NCBI GenBank assembly: GCA_037178855.1
Contig: JASJZC010000007.1
Coordinates: 7,378,001-7,442,000, forward strand
Length of the DNA stretch: 64,000 nt
Direction of reading: 5' to 3'
Origin: Oscheius sp. JU75
Lineage: Eukaryota; Nematoda; Chromadorea; Rhabditida; Rhabditidae
The notes under the pieces were generated by a model. It saw only the letters and a list, made by a program, of their open reading frames with translations. It ran no database searches and was not told the origin of the DNA. Shown piece after piece: positions 20,520-31,728 of this stretch (position 1 is the first letter of the stretch; every line of letters begins with the position of its first letter). A program made the position numbers and the translations under genes.

Positions 20520-21097
20520 TTAAGAATGGTCCCCGCTAGAAGAAGAATCACTTTTGCGAGAAGAAGAAGACGAGCGCTTTCCGTGCCTGCGGTGCTTGCG
20601 GTGACGGCGGCGGTGATGACGCTCCTCAGGAACGTAGAAGGGATTAGAGAGAACTTGGTCTTGGTAGACTGGAATTTCCTTGTTTGCTTACTCGTATAAC
20701 CCTACCTCCAGGCCAGTATCCAGGGTACTGTCCACCATATATACCGTGATGATGTTCGCGAGAGGCTGACCAAGAACCTGAGCTAGAGCTGGAGCGGCGG
20801 CTCTTCTTGTGGTGCTTTCTGCTTTTCTTGTGGTGTCTGTGGCCGCGGTGACGTCGTTTCGAGGCAAGGCCGTCGAAGAAGGCTCCATGATGGTATCCAG
20901 GGGCAACATTCACGTATCCAGGTCTGAAACAATTGGTTTCCGCTAAGTTTGAGGTCAGCTTACTGGTTGTAGACTGGAGGAGCAGCAACGGGATACTGAA
21001 CGACGGAGGCCTGAGGCGGACTGGCAGCAACACTGTAGTCGGCATAAACCGCCACGCTGAAGCTGATCAGGCAGACGAGAGTGAGCGGAGAAGTCAT
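20520..21097 (-). CDS. Secreted Tyr/Pro then His/Lys/Ser-rich matrix-like protein
   Basis: Exons 21097-20964, 20923-20706 and 20668-20520 encode 166 residues. It has a clear signal peptide (MTSPLTLVCLISFSVAVYA), a short Val/Ala/Pro/Tyr segment, then PGYVNVAPGYHHGAFFDGL, a long basic run of His, Lys and Arg (HHKKSRKHHKKSRR), a Ser run, a Gly/Tyr-rich part (GIYGGQYPGYWPGG) and another basic and Ser-rich end. The NVxxGxxHGxFFD motif recurs in the gene at 22189-22594, so the two are paralogues. Composition suggests an extracellular structural protein cross-linked through tyrosines and perhaps binding metal through histidines; this is inference. The third exon is supported by a GTAGGG donor and by restoring an open frame. 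A TATA box lies 34 bases upstream. The 3' end converges on the K2P-like gene, with poly(A) signals about 11 bases apart. Confidence 0.8.
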
Positions 21098-21130
21098 CGT
21101 CAGATGATACTTCCCTTCGATGATGGTAGT

Positions 21131-21138
21131 CTTTTATA
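21131..21138 (-). promoter_or_regulatory. TATA box of the 20.5-kb secreted protein gene
   Basis: TATAAAAG on the minus strand begins about 41 bases before the ATG at 21097, leaving room for only a very short leader, with no splice acceptor between. Confidence 0.65.
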
Positions 21139-22171
21139 TGCGCAGAAATGAGTGAAGCAGCACCCGACGGTGTCATTTAGACAAAATATACGGCAGACTG
21201 ATTCAGCCAAATTAAACATTGGAAACCGGGCAATTCACTCCCATTGCGATCGCTTTTCAAACACTTAAAACCAACTTGAAAGCCATGTCGACTGGGCTTG
21301 CTTATGTGACACTGAATTTTGTATTCACTGTGAATATCATAACCCAAAACTGTAGCTGAGTGCTAAGTTCATTCACTATCTCTTTCAGGAAGACTGCTGA
21401 TGCAGAATCGGGATAGGATTGATTATATCTGTCAGTCAGAGCTTCATAGAATCAGTAAAGTCTGCAGCTGAAAAGCTCAAGAGTATCTATCGCCCACCTT
21501 ATCTCATTACGTTGAGAACTTCTAGTTTGACCTTCATATCAAGTCATTTTTTTTTCAATTGAGCTAGCGAGTAGTCGCTACCTATTTCGTTCGCATTCAG
21601 CTTTGGAGCATACACGATACAAATGTCTTCCTTGGCTTTCCTCATATTTAGGTCTCCACAGTATTACTACATATGGGTTCATCGAAGAGTTGTTATAAAT
21701 TGGGGGAAACGTCCAAGAAGACTTATGTTTCATTGTAAAGCAAAAAGTCATGAAAATTGAGTAGTTCGGAAAAGTGAAGGAGTTAGTGGCTCAAGTACTG
21801 GATCCGCATGATATCAGTTGTTGTTTTTGCTGGAAAACGGTTTTACTGAACTTCTTCCAAGCTCTCGGAAACAACTTTTCCCTCTTCATGAAATTTCATC
21901 AGTTGAACTGAACAACAGCCCTTGCGTGCCATGGAACCCCTTGTCTATCCACCCAATTGCACTTTTACGAAACAAAAAGTCACCGATCAGCAAAACAACC
22001 ATCAGGTTGTTGTATTATTAGACGCACCACTGGCTGGAATCATTACTGCTCTTATTGAACTTCCAGAGGCATGCGTTCAAAAAACACGATATTTATGTTT
22101 TCATTAACACGAAGGTCGATGGTATTCGAGAAGAGGGCTCAGAGTCTAGAAAAAAGTTAAGATACAGAGGA
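21139..22171. other. Intergenic stretch between the two paralogous secreted-protein genes
   Basis: No exon recognised. It separates the paralogues at 20520-21097 and 22189-22594, both on minus, and should contain upstream control sequence of the first. Confidence 0.4.
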
Positions 22172-22188
22172 TTTATTCTGGACTAGAA

Positions 22189-22594
22189 CTAGTGGCTGTC
22201 GTGATGACGAGAAGAGCGGCTCTTGTGGTGACTCTTTCTACTTCTACTGCTCCTGCCGTGGTGACGGTAGTTGTTGATGAAAGCATCAAAGAAAGGTCCA
22301 TGGTTCCTTCCTGCCTTTACATTGGTGAAAGCAGGACTGTAAAAGATTCACATTTTGGTAACTCGTTACTTACGAATTGTGGACAGGTTGTCCGGGTACA
22401 GGGTAGGGGACAATCTGAGGCGGCTGATAGACCGGCGGATTAGCTGGATAGCTAGACGGCTGATAGCTCTGTTGATAGACTGGTTGATTGGGCTGTTGGT
22501 AGCTGGAGTAGGTAGGGCTCTGCTGAACTCCGTATTGAGCAACGGCAAAGTTGACAGCCGCGAAAAGGGCGAAAGCTCCTGGGATCCAAGTCAT
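22189..22594 (-). CDS. Secreted Tyr/Gln/Pro-rich protein with basic His/Ser tail
   Basis: Two exons (22594-22374, 22336-22189) encode 122 residues. A signal peptide (MTWIPGAFALFAAVNFAVA) is followed by about 55 residues built from Tyr, Gln, Pro and Ser (for example YQQPNQPVYQQSY), then PAFTNVKAGRNHGPFFDAF and a C-terminus of mixed His, Arg, Lys and Ser ending RHHDSH. The NVxxGxxHGxFFD motif and the basic Ser/His end are shared with the gene at 20520-21097. Likely an extracellular matrix (cuticle or eggshell) protein; the Tyr content fits peroxidase-driven cross-linking. No named family recognised. Poly(A) signal 22177-22172; TATA box just upstream. Confidence 0.8.
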
Positions 22595-22621
22595 CGTTTG
22601 ACGGTTAGAAGCGACACTGCT

Positions 22622-22628
22622 CCTTATA
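22622..22628 (-). promoter_or_regulatory. TATA box of the 22.2-kb secreted protein gene
   Basis: TATAAGG on the minus strand lies 28-34 bases before the ATG at 22594. If used, the 5' leader would be only a few bases long. Confidence 0.55.
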
Positions 22629-24749
22629 AGCCTAATTCATTGTCTCCAAATACAAACATGAAGCTGTCACCGTCACAACATGTCGATCATTGTACGCTAG
22701 TCAACGACATAGACGTTTCGGAATGAAGATCACTGAAAAAAAGATTCGAAAGATTTTTGTTTGTATTCTTCAGTAAATCAAGTTGTTGGATGTCGCGTCA
22801 GATGAAGATGTCAAGGTACTGGAAAATTCTTGTTGCACTGCACGGCAAGAGACAGGAGTTGACAGACACAGAGTAAAATGAACGATTAAGTGGTCTCACA
22901 AGACAATCTGAAGCTGGCAAGATGGTAGACAGGTACGTACAGTAACATGTTAGAAGACAAAAGAAAAAAGGAAGAGATACTGTAGCATCCTGTATTCACA
23001 CAGAAGGAAGCTTTATCTTCTTCGTCCATAGCTTTTTACTTTTTACAGTTTTACTTATTAGTGTTTTGAAGAATCCGCTAGTTTGTTACTGGACTTGTTG
23101 TGTCCTAGTCAGCGTGATTATTAATCAACATGTTTTTAGTTTTTAACTTACGCTTTTAATAAATATCTGGTGCTGGTCATTTGTTTTAAAGTTTTGTCTT
23201 TTTGTTGTTTTCTGAGCCTTTTTCACCTGCCCCTTGAAATCTATGTCAAACTTTTAAACTGTTTTGTACATATGGCAATTGGATATTGTTCTCCGAGTGT
23301 TCTTCTCCCTGCTTGTCTGTAATCTCACAATGTGACCGATCCTAGATCTAGTTACGTCTCAAGACCACCTAGATGGCGCACTATTTGTCCAAAATCAGGG
23401 ATACCCATCACGTTTCGGGGGAATCCCACCTTAGACGACTTTGATCTCTTCGCGTAGCGTAAACAGGCCCGTCAATATTTCCTCGTATATCATATTGACT
23501 ATCCACGTGGTCTCCAAAGGACTCTCTGGTCAAATGACCAAAGGCGGTCAAAGGTGTTTTTGGGATCTAAAGTATAACAGCTTCTCTTATCTGTTATTTT
23601 GAGCCAGGAGCAGACAGCCACTCTAAAGAACGGTTCTCGAGGAGTACCCCTCACGTCACCGGACCGATAAGAGTGGTCTTCATGAGATGCGCGTGACCGG
23701 GGCATCCCTTTCTCGGGCCGAGAACTGCAGTGATAGGAGGAGACAAGGCTAAAAATGGAATAGGCTGCGAAAATATATTGATACGTTGTTTGGCCTCAGA
23801 TGGATCATTTGTTTCCGCTATTTTTCCCAAAGACTTGTGGAAAACAAAAGACCTCCGTCACGTTGTTGATGTCAAGTCTGGGAGGAGGTAAAAAAAGTCA
23901 ACATTTGATACTTAATCAAGATCTCAGTTAATTATTTATATTTATCACTTATACCTCCTACTGTAGGTCTCCTCAACTATTGAAGCTAAGAAACAGATAA
24001 ACAAACTATATGTGCTTTTCTGTACTATTGCAAAAATGTACGTTTCTATCCTAGGAACAGTGTTCCGGAAAAATATAGACACTTTACAATGACTGGCACT
24101 ATTTCCAGCCGTGGGAATACGGAAATACACGTGAAGGGCAGTTGTTCTCACGTTGTGCAATCACTGCCGCGACTGAAAGTGATGTAAAACTAAAGCAGAG
24201 ACGAGATTGTGCAACACTGACCGATAGTACTTTGAAAAGCATACTGGATGAATTCAGGTTTCTACAGAAAGGATTATGGAATACACTAAGTAAACTTTTT
24301 CTGATGATGCGACTAAACTTTGAAGAAGCTAGAGTGCTCAAGTTAAACAGAAGATTTGCAAAAAACCGATTATTTTTTATACACGGTCCTTGTTGCTTAG
24401 AAAATCCCTGTATCAACCCTTCGAAAGCGTAGTTTTATCAGTTGCAGAGGTTAGAAGTGCACTGATTGCTATTGAACACGTAAAACTTCTTTACTTCGTA
24501 CTTTTTTGTACCGAAAAACATTCAGAAAAACAGGGTGAACTTCTTTAGCAGCTACATTGTTTTGCTTTTCGAGTTTAGAGATCAAAGTTTTGAACATAAA
24601 CTTTCTATGAAAATGCAAACTTAAGGCCGTAGTTTTTAAAGTTTATTCTCTGCTCAGTACTGGTTTTCGTTTGTACCAATAGTACTATAGAGGCCCTTTT
24701 GGTTCCTTGATCGTTTTTGCAAAATTACGACTGACTAGTCTAGATCAGG
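22629..24749. other. Gene-free 2.1-kb stretch
   Basis: No recognisable gene. A 97-codon plus-strand frame at 24142-24432 is the longest; it lacks clear flanking splice sites and similarity to any family I know. Confidence 0.4.
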
Positions 24750-24779
24750 CCCCGCCCCCTGTTTGGCTTGTATATAAGG
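24750..24779 (+). promoter_or_regulatory. GC box and TATA box of asparagine synthetase
   Basis: CCCCGCCCCC at about 24750-24759 is a GC-box-like element, followed at 24771 by TATATAAGG. The coding start is at 24873. A polypyrimidine-AG (CTCGTCTTCAG) ends directly at the base before the ATG, so the leader may be cis- or trans-spliced. Confidence 0.65.
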
Positions 24780-24872
24780 CACCACTGATCGTTCATCTGT
24801 ATCCGATAGACTCTTCTCTTGAGACTAACAGACTCCTCTTTTAAAGTCCCATCTAACGTGCCTCGTCTTCAG

Positions 24873-27030
24873 ATGTGCGGAATTTTCGCTGTTTGCCACC
24901 AGCTCTGCCAGCAGGGCGTCAAGCACTACAACCTCGAGCAGGCCAAGGAACATTCGAGTCGTCAGAGACATCGTGGTCCCGACTTCCACGGTTCGTACCA
25001 AGATGCCAAAACTGGTGATATTCTCTGCCATGAACGTCTGGCCATCATGGATCTCGGAATCACTCAGCCTCTGCAGGGTTCAGTTGCTAACCATCAGGTA
25101 CTTGCAGGGATTCCCCTGTTGTCTAGCCGATTGTTTACTTACTTTTTCTGAGCCAAATTTTTGCTTTGTTGACGGCCGAGAGGCTGCTTTACGATCCATG
25201 GGAACTCGAAAAAAAAACAGCAAATTGTCTACCTCTAAAGCAAATGCTTTAGGTGATACACAACGGAGAGATCTACAACCACCAACTTCTAAGAGACAAT
25301 GAACTCAAAGGACTCCCGCTCAGAACCAACTGCGACTCTGAGGTACCTAAAAGAACAAGACGGTGATAAGAGTTGATTTCAGGTCATTATTTTCCTCTAC
25401 GAGAAGATCAAGGACGGAAGAATGTGCGACATGTTAGACGGTGTTTTTGCCTTTGCACTCTGCTGCGATGGAAAGTTCATGGCTGCCAGAGATCCCATCG
25501 GAGTCAAGCAGATGTACTATGGGAAGAACAAGGAAGGACGTTACTTCTTTGCGTAGGAAAACATTTTGAGTCAAAACGTTTGGGTTTTAAGCAACGAGAT
25601 GAAGTGTATTGAGGACGCTTGCGGGAACGAGGAGCTCGGAATCTTTCCTCCAGGGCACTTCTGGATGCCAGATTGTGGCTTTGTTCGCTACTTCCAGGTA
25701 CTTTACTATGATGTTGAATCATTATTGTCATTGTAGCCTCTCTGGTTCGACTACCGGCTTGCTACCAAGCCCGAGAGCCTAACTCTCATCCACGACACTT
25801 TGGTCAACGCTGTTCACAAGCGTCTGATGTCTGATGCCCCGATGGGTATCCTTCTGTCTGGTGGACTGGACTCCAGTCTAGTCAGTTCTATCGCTGCACG
25901 TGAGATGAAAAAGCGCGGTCTGGATGTTCACTCCTTCTCTATCGGAGTCGATCACCTCTCTCCCGATGTTATTGCTGCTCGCAAAGTTGCTGCTCACATT
26001 GGAACCATCCATCACGAGTTCCACTTCACTGTTCAGGTAAGGCTATTCAAAATTGTTGAAAATACTTGCTTCAGGAAGGTCTTAAGAACCTGAGAAACCT
26101 CATCTGGCACCTGGAGACCTACGATGTGACTTCTATTCGCGCCTCGACTCCCATGTACTTTCTCTCTGAGAAGATTCGTCAGATGGGCATCAAAGTGGTC
26201 CTTTCGGGAGAGGGTGCCGACGAGATCTTCGGCGGCTACCTCTATTTCCATAATGCTCCCAACGAGGAAGAGTTCCAGAAGGTGAGAACTCTATTTGGAT
26301 CTGTGTAACGAACGGTTTCAGGAGACTATTGACCGTGTTCTTCACCTGTATACTGCTGATTGTCTCCGTGCTGACAAGTCTACTATGGCTCATTCTGTTG
26401 AAGTCCGTGTACCGTTTCTGGACAAAGCTTTTCTGAACGCGGCCATGCTGACCGAGTCCAAATACAAACATCCCCAGCCTTTCGGAGGCCGCAATGTTGA
26501 AAAGTTCATTCTGAGAAGAGCTTTTGATCTCGAGGTGAGAAAGTCCCATTTCTGAGAAAATATGAGGATTTAGAATGAGCACTACCTCCCCAAGGAGATC
26601 CTCTGGCGACAGAAAGAACAGTTTTCCGATGGTGTCGGCTACAGCTGGATCGACACTCTGATGAACTACTGTGCTGAACAGGTCTCCGATGTTGATGTAA
26701 GCATTCCTCTTTTTATTGAGAAACAAGTAAATCTTTCAGTTTGCCAAGGCAGCCGAGATCTTCCCTCACAACACTCCTCACAGCAAGGAGGCCTTCTTCA
26801 TGCGACGCATCTTCACCGAGTTCTTCCCCAGCGATAATGCTGCCTCAACCGTCAGAAGGTGGATTCCCAAGTGGCAGGACAACCAAGACCCCTCTGGTGA
26901 GAATTTCTTTTGGGTGAAAAACAGATGTTTGCTTTTAGGTCGCGCTTCTTTGGTTCACGATCAGAGTCTCCACAAAGAAGTCAAGCATCTGGAAAGGGTC
27001 AAAGACGTCCAACGTCCTCAACACGCCTAA
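24873..27030 (+). CDS. ASNS: Asparagine synthetase (glutamine-hydrolysing)
   Basis: Ten exons (24873-25097, 25253-25342, 25383-25552, 25592-25697, 25737-26036, 26075-26281, 26322-26534, 26574-26696, 26740-26896, 26939-27030) encode 560 residues, one fewer than human ASNS. The enzyme makes asparagine from aspartate, glutamine and ATP in the cytosol. MCGIF places the catalytic Cys as residue 2 after Met removal; RHRGPD and HNGEIYNH form the glutaminase site; SGGLDSS is the ATP-pyrophosphatase loop; [11 protein letters not shown] and the EVRVPFLD region complete the synthetase domain. All key residues are present. All introns are 35-45 nt except the first (155 nt). The start follows directly after a splice acceptor. 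Poly(A) signal 27071-27076. Confidence 0.97.
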
Positions 27031-27076
27031 GTATCGCCATTTCTCAACATGTATATACTTATTATTGCCTAATAAA

Positions 27077-27453
27077 AATAAGTGCCTGCAAATGTCTTTT
27101 GCAAGGAAGAAAGCTTGAGAAACAGCGAAAAATGTTCATAAGCAGAAATTTGAGCGTTCTAAATTTGTAGAAGACGCTGTTAATATCCCCGCTCCAAGTC
27201 GAAAACCGTAGTGTAAGAGAGGCCGCGACACAGGTCCCGCCACGATATCCCAAGTTCTCTCAGCTGGGAGAAATGGGAAAGCTTTATTTTACTTTCAAGA
27301 GTCCTCTGAAACCTTCTTACTATTTCGGATTCTTGTCGATAACAAATACCCGATCCCGCCCTACAACAAACTTTTTGAACCTTCGTTTCAAAACATTCTC
27401 GAAGATTTTATCCCCTTTTGTTTACCTCTATTTACCTTCTTCATTTCAGAGCA
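27077..27453. other. Spacer before the CECR2-like gene
   Basis: No exon seen. A splice acceptor (CTTCATTTCAG) ends four bases before the next ATG. Confidence 0.4.
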
Positions 27454-30400
27454 ATGGCACCTCCACCCACAAGAAAAGGAGCTCTAGTCAACTTATTAGC
27501 TGTCAGAAAAGTGTGTTTCTTGCCTCTATTTATTTTGAACCATTTTGGCGTCTATGATGGTCTAACTTCAAATTTTCAGAATATGTACAATTATCAGTCC
27601 TCACGCAACTACCATTGCTTTCTCTTCTGCTGTGACAGATTTAGGTAAGGGGAGTTGTACTTGCATGAGATTCACGCTTCAGGGATGTTTTCAAACTACC
27701 ACAGTTCAGCTGCCAAGATTTTGATGCTGCCTTGAAGTCGGAGGAAGAGAATTTCCGTGCTGGTAAGTTCAATTCCATCGTTTTGAGACGCTTTATCGTT
27801 TTTCATGCTCGAAAGCTCTTGTCTGCTCTGATCTCATTAAAAAACTAGTCATTTCTCTCTGTAGACCATGGGGCAGGCCCTCAATCAAGTGAGTTTTTTT
27901 TTTCGTTTCGTTGAAACTGTTTTAGTGTATCTAACTATAACGAAGTTGTACACTATGTTGTTCAAAAACGCTTCACAACACAGGACAGATCCAATTTTCT
28001 TGGACCCGTGGAAACTGCCAATATCCATGCACTGCCATCGGAGGTATTATCTTTGAATTTTTAATATTTTCGAAATCAGGTCAAAATTTACCTGCTCAAC
28101 TTTTTACTGGACCTTAGGATAAGCAAAGATGAAAGCGAGACTGTAGATACGGTGAGTGTTCAGCATATTCATATGCTTATCAAGTTTTACAGTTTTGCGA
28201 TCCAACAGCATTGCGAGTCGTCGAGCTAGGAGAAGATTCGGCATTGAATGGCTACTTCTACTTCGGAGAGTACCGAGTAGTCACAGAGTTGAAACAAAAA
28301 CACTCTTAGTAGGTCTCTTAAAGTTTCTCTTATTCAAACTTCCAGCCACCATGTGGTCGACGGTCTAAACCACAAGCATGCTCTCTGGAAAGAGCTCTAC
28401 GACGAGATCACAGAAGAAAGTAACTTTTTGATATCTGCTGAGACCCAAGAACAATGGAGAGCCTTGTTAGATGCTTTGGAACAGGGCGGCCCAAACGAAA
28501 AGTATCTTTACAAAGGATTGAAGAACTTGGAGGAGCATGAGTTGAAAGCTCATTTAGCTGTGAGTTTCTCACTTTCCCAGATCAAGTTTTCATCCTTCAG
28601 GAGCTACAAAGATTGGAAATGATGAGACAAGAAGAACAGAAAGCCATGAGGAAGACGGAAGTTCAGCTGAGAAAGGTTTGTATCTCGTTGTCGAAAGTCG
28701 TATATCGACAATTTTCAGGATCTAGGCCTTGTGAGAACAAGCGGCAGACTACAGGTGAAAGAACTGGAAAAGAGATTGAGAGAAGATGAAGAGAAAAAGC
28801 AGAGAGATGAAAGGCAACGGCACGATTTGACTTCTGCACTAGTTCACGGAACACATCTTTCGGAAGGAGCTCAGAAGGCAAAGGTAAGATATATTTTTTC
28901 ATATTTTTATTAGCCCTTGAGTCGGTACGGGTGGAATACTTTCGAAATCATAGGCAAACTTTGTGTTTGCGAAACCAAGGATCTCATATTTTTCTGAAAG
29001 CCAGCTCCAAGCTATTCTGCGAATCTGACATGGGGTTCTATCTAGGCGGTGTAAGTATCGAATATCGAAACGGTGTGGGTGAAACATCATTTACTTTTGA
29101 ACCAGTACATGATAGCATGTTTACAACGTTGCTTTAATAGCGAAAATAAACGTAAGAAGTTCTGAGGTTTATGCTTTCCAATTTTGTCCCCGTTTATTTC
29201 GAAAAGACGCCAAGTCATGCTGCATATTTGGTATAGTTTATCTCGGACTTATATGAAAAGCCTGTAATAGCCTCATGATAAATATGGGCTTGCGACCAGA
29301 TATTAGACGTTCACCATAGCTAAATGCTTCCCTCACATAATCTTTTCAGACTCGTGCTGAGCGGCACCAACATCGCGAGGCTGTGATAGCAATGAGCATG
29401 CTAGCCGACCCTGCCTATTTCAACTCACTCACTGATGTTGACAACACGCATCCGGAGGAAAACGGAGAATCTTATGAACACCTTGAAGGTGGTCTTACAA
29501 TGAAAGAACAGGCTGCTGAACAAGAACCTGATCGATACCTAAATGATTACACCGACCATATGGGCTACGATCGTCAGGAAATGTCTGATCGTCAGCACGA
29601 GGAGAGGACAGAAGTTTCTCCAGATGAAAATCAGTGAGTTTGAATTCTAATATTTGAAAACTAAAACGACGTAACTTAATATGCTGTCTGTGTCGTAAAC
29701 TTATTCAAAGGGAAATTTAGAAAATGCTTCCGGGCAGTCCCGGCTTTTACCCTATTAAGAACTTGGTATCTACCTTCCCAGCAGTTTTTCACTGATCATG
29801 TTTGATTTGAGAACTTGACATTTAATAGTCAAAAGCATCACAATATTACAATCTTCACATTATTTAAGTAGCCGAAGGAAGCTTACACAAATCTTCCAGT
29901 TTCGAGCTGGTTGTTCCGGAGAGTGGTGTGCCTCTTGTTTCATTGCTGAAACGGAGGCAACCAGACGGCAGTTTCAATAGCAATGACTCACCGGAGAGGA
30001 AAAAGAAGCGTGTTTCTTTCGCTGAACATGAGGTAGGAACTTTTTGTTTGCGGATAGTCTTTTTTCAGCCTAGGAGAAACGATGACAAGCCAGAGTTCGA
30101 GCCTGTCCCGTATACGAAAAGGGTTCCAGCTCTCAGCGACTTCACCCTCCATGAGTACTATGCTCTTTTTGGGCCTTCCAAAGTCAAAATTCAACAGTAA
30201 GCTTTCTTTCATGCTTTATACCAAGTTTTTGTTCAGAAAAGAGTATGCGAATGACTTGAAGACAGCCTTGGTGTACTTTCATAGCAAATTCATGAACACC
30301 CACAACAGTTTGCTTCAAAGGCATGAATCGGCAAGTGAACAGATCTATTAAAAAAATCAACATTTTCCAGTGGCCAGAACTTGAGAGTCTGGTCGGTCGT

Positions 30401-30672
30401 CTGAGAAGAGAGATCCTCGAGTCAAGAATGGAGCTTGTGCGGGAAATTGAAGTACTGGTAGAGTCAATTAGCATCTCGCCCACACGACGTAAGTCCATGT
30501 ACCCATATACATACACCGCGGGTCTTATTAAGGCTCTCTAATTAGCTACATGCTCGATTTTGCCATAGCTTCATGGGACCATCTGTTTGAACGTCCAACT
30601 AAAGAAGATGTCGCTGGCAAGGAGATTCTTCATCAATTACGACAGTCCATCCCAATTTCCAACAAGAAATAG
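27454..30672 (+). CDS. CECR2-like DDT/WHIM-domain chromatin-remodelling subunit with PP1-docking motif
   Basis: Sixteen exons join in phase to 643 residues (27454-27510, 27580-27644, 27683-27762, 27816-27888, 27926-28043, 28080-28151, 28193-28308, 28346-28559, 28601-28675, 28719-28883, 29350-29633, 29900-30032, 30069-30196, 30237-30330, 30371-30488, 30533-30672). The N-terminal third follows human CECR2: VFKLPQFSCQDFDAAL (CECR2 AFRLPDFEIEELEAAL), LPSEVKIYLLNFLLDLRI, ALRVVELGEDSALNGYFYF (SLRVEPLGEDNSGALYWYF), QEQWRALL and LYKGLKN. A Lys/Glu-rich coiled coil follows. No bromodomain is visible, unlike vertebrate CECR2. KKRVSFAEHE near residue 477 is a consensus RVxF protein-phosphatase-1 docking site. 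The helical C-terminal ~170 residues are unrecognised. The intron after 30330 is GC-AG. The 466-nt intron at 28884 leaves some chance that two genes have been joined. Poly(A) signal 30889-30894. Confidence 0.72.
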
Positions 30673-30894
30673 GAACGGTGCCCTTTGCCAATAATTATGG
30701 ACAGCAATATGTCCGTAATCGAGTTCGGTTAAGCCGACATCCTATCATCACTCTGTCTTATATCATCTCTGTCATAATAGTCAAACAGCCGTCTAGATTA
30801 GAATCTTTATCTTTTTCTTTCCCCCAAAATCGCCTTCAGGTATCAAGTCGTATTTAAACGTACGTAGTTTTATGATCTCTTTTCAAAAAATAAA

Positions 30895-31224
30895 TCTACA
30901 AGAGTGCGCTTACGTCACAGGGGAAATGAGCTAATCACTTACACAGCACGCAAGAGAAATCCAAATAGTTTTGCCTCAAGCAGACGCGTACATTAGCTAA
31001 TAGGCAGGTCAGAGCGCATTCTATTTCAGATATGGCCCTATAATTACGCGCACTGATTGAGCGGGTTACCTGTGTGGTGCCATGGTAACGAATTTCATTG
31101 AAGCGAGCGAATAATTCCGACTTGCTACTCTTCTTGTCTTTTCTGCAGTTTGACCCTGTTTGATATCCAAGGGTAACTATGACGAGGCGCGCCGGCATTT
31201 CAATTTCCACCTGCTGGCTGAGCA
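30895..31224. other. Spacer downstream of the CECR2-like gene
   Basis: A 96-codon minus-strand frame (30935-31225) starts at the stop of the neighbouring small gene; it has no splice support or similarity and was left out. Confidence 0.4.
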
Positions 31225-31728
31225 TTATAAAATTAATTTTATCTCCTCAATCTTATGAGCAAGTTTGTTTTTTACTGCATAATTTGTGTACGAAAACGAG
31301 TCACTAACAGATATATCACTTTTGAATACCATCCAAGCTATTCTTGAAAATATACGAGTTTTTTTAACACTCCCTATACCTTGCTGACTGGTTTCCACAG
31401 TTAACGTTCCGCTATTTTGCTTCTTCATACTAGTCTTGTACTTCATCCTCTTCTTCGCTGAATGCTGAAAACAGTCGGTCACGATACCGATGGAATCACT
31501 TCTTAATTCAACTTGTGCTGATTACATCTTTCTTGTGTCGAATTGTCTAGAATAATACTGTAAAAGTTCATAAAGTTTATACGGTGTTTCATCTCGGTTA
31601 ACTTTCGATACGAGGTATACTCGCACTCCATTTTTCAAATCGGTAAACGTAATGCTCACCACAATCTTTTTCATTCCTCGGATTATGTTTGTTCTGTACA
31701 TAATCTTTGGTGTCGCCCTACTCGACAT
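31225..31728 (-). CDS. Orphan small basic protein, four exons
   Basis: Exons 31728-31583, 31557-31526, 31464-31431 and 31387-31225 can be joined with GT-AG introns of 25-62 nt and consistent phase to 124 residues. The N-terminal half is basic and beta-strand-like (KKIVVSITFTDLKNGVRVYL), the middle is acidic (SFSEEEDEVQD), and the end is Lys/Ile-rich. I do not recognise a family. Two exons are very short and the first intron is only 25 nt, so the model is uncertain; the uninterrupted frames 31522-31728 and 31225-31482 may instead be separate exons of something else. Confidence 0.3.

Noticed and set aside
24142-24432. 97-codon plus-strand open frame
   Set aside because: No flanking splice sites, no signal or domain, and coding-like bias not evident.
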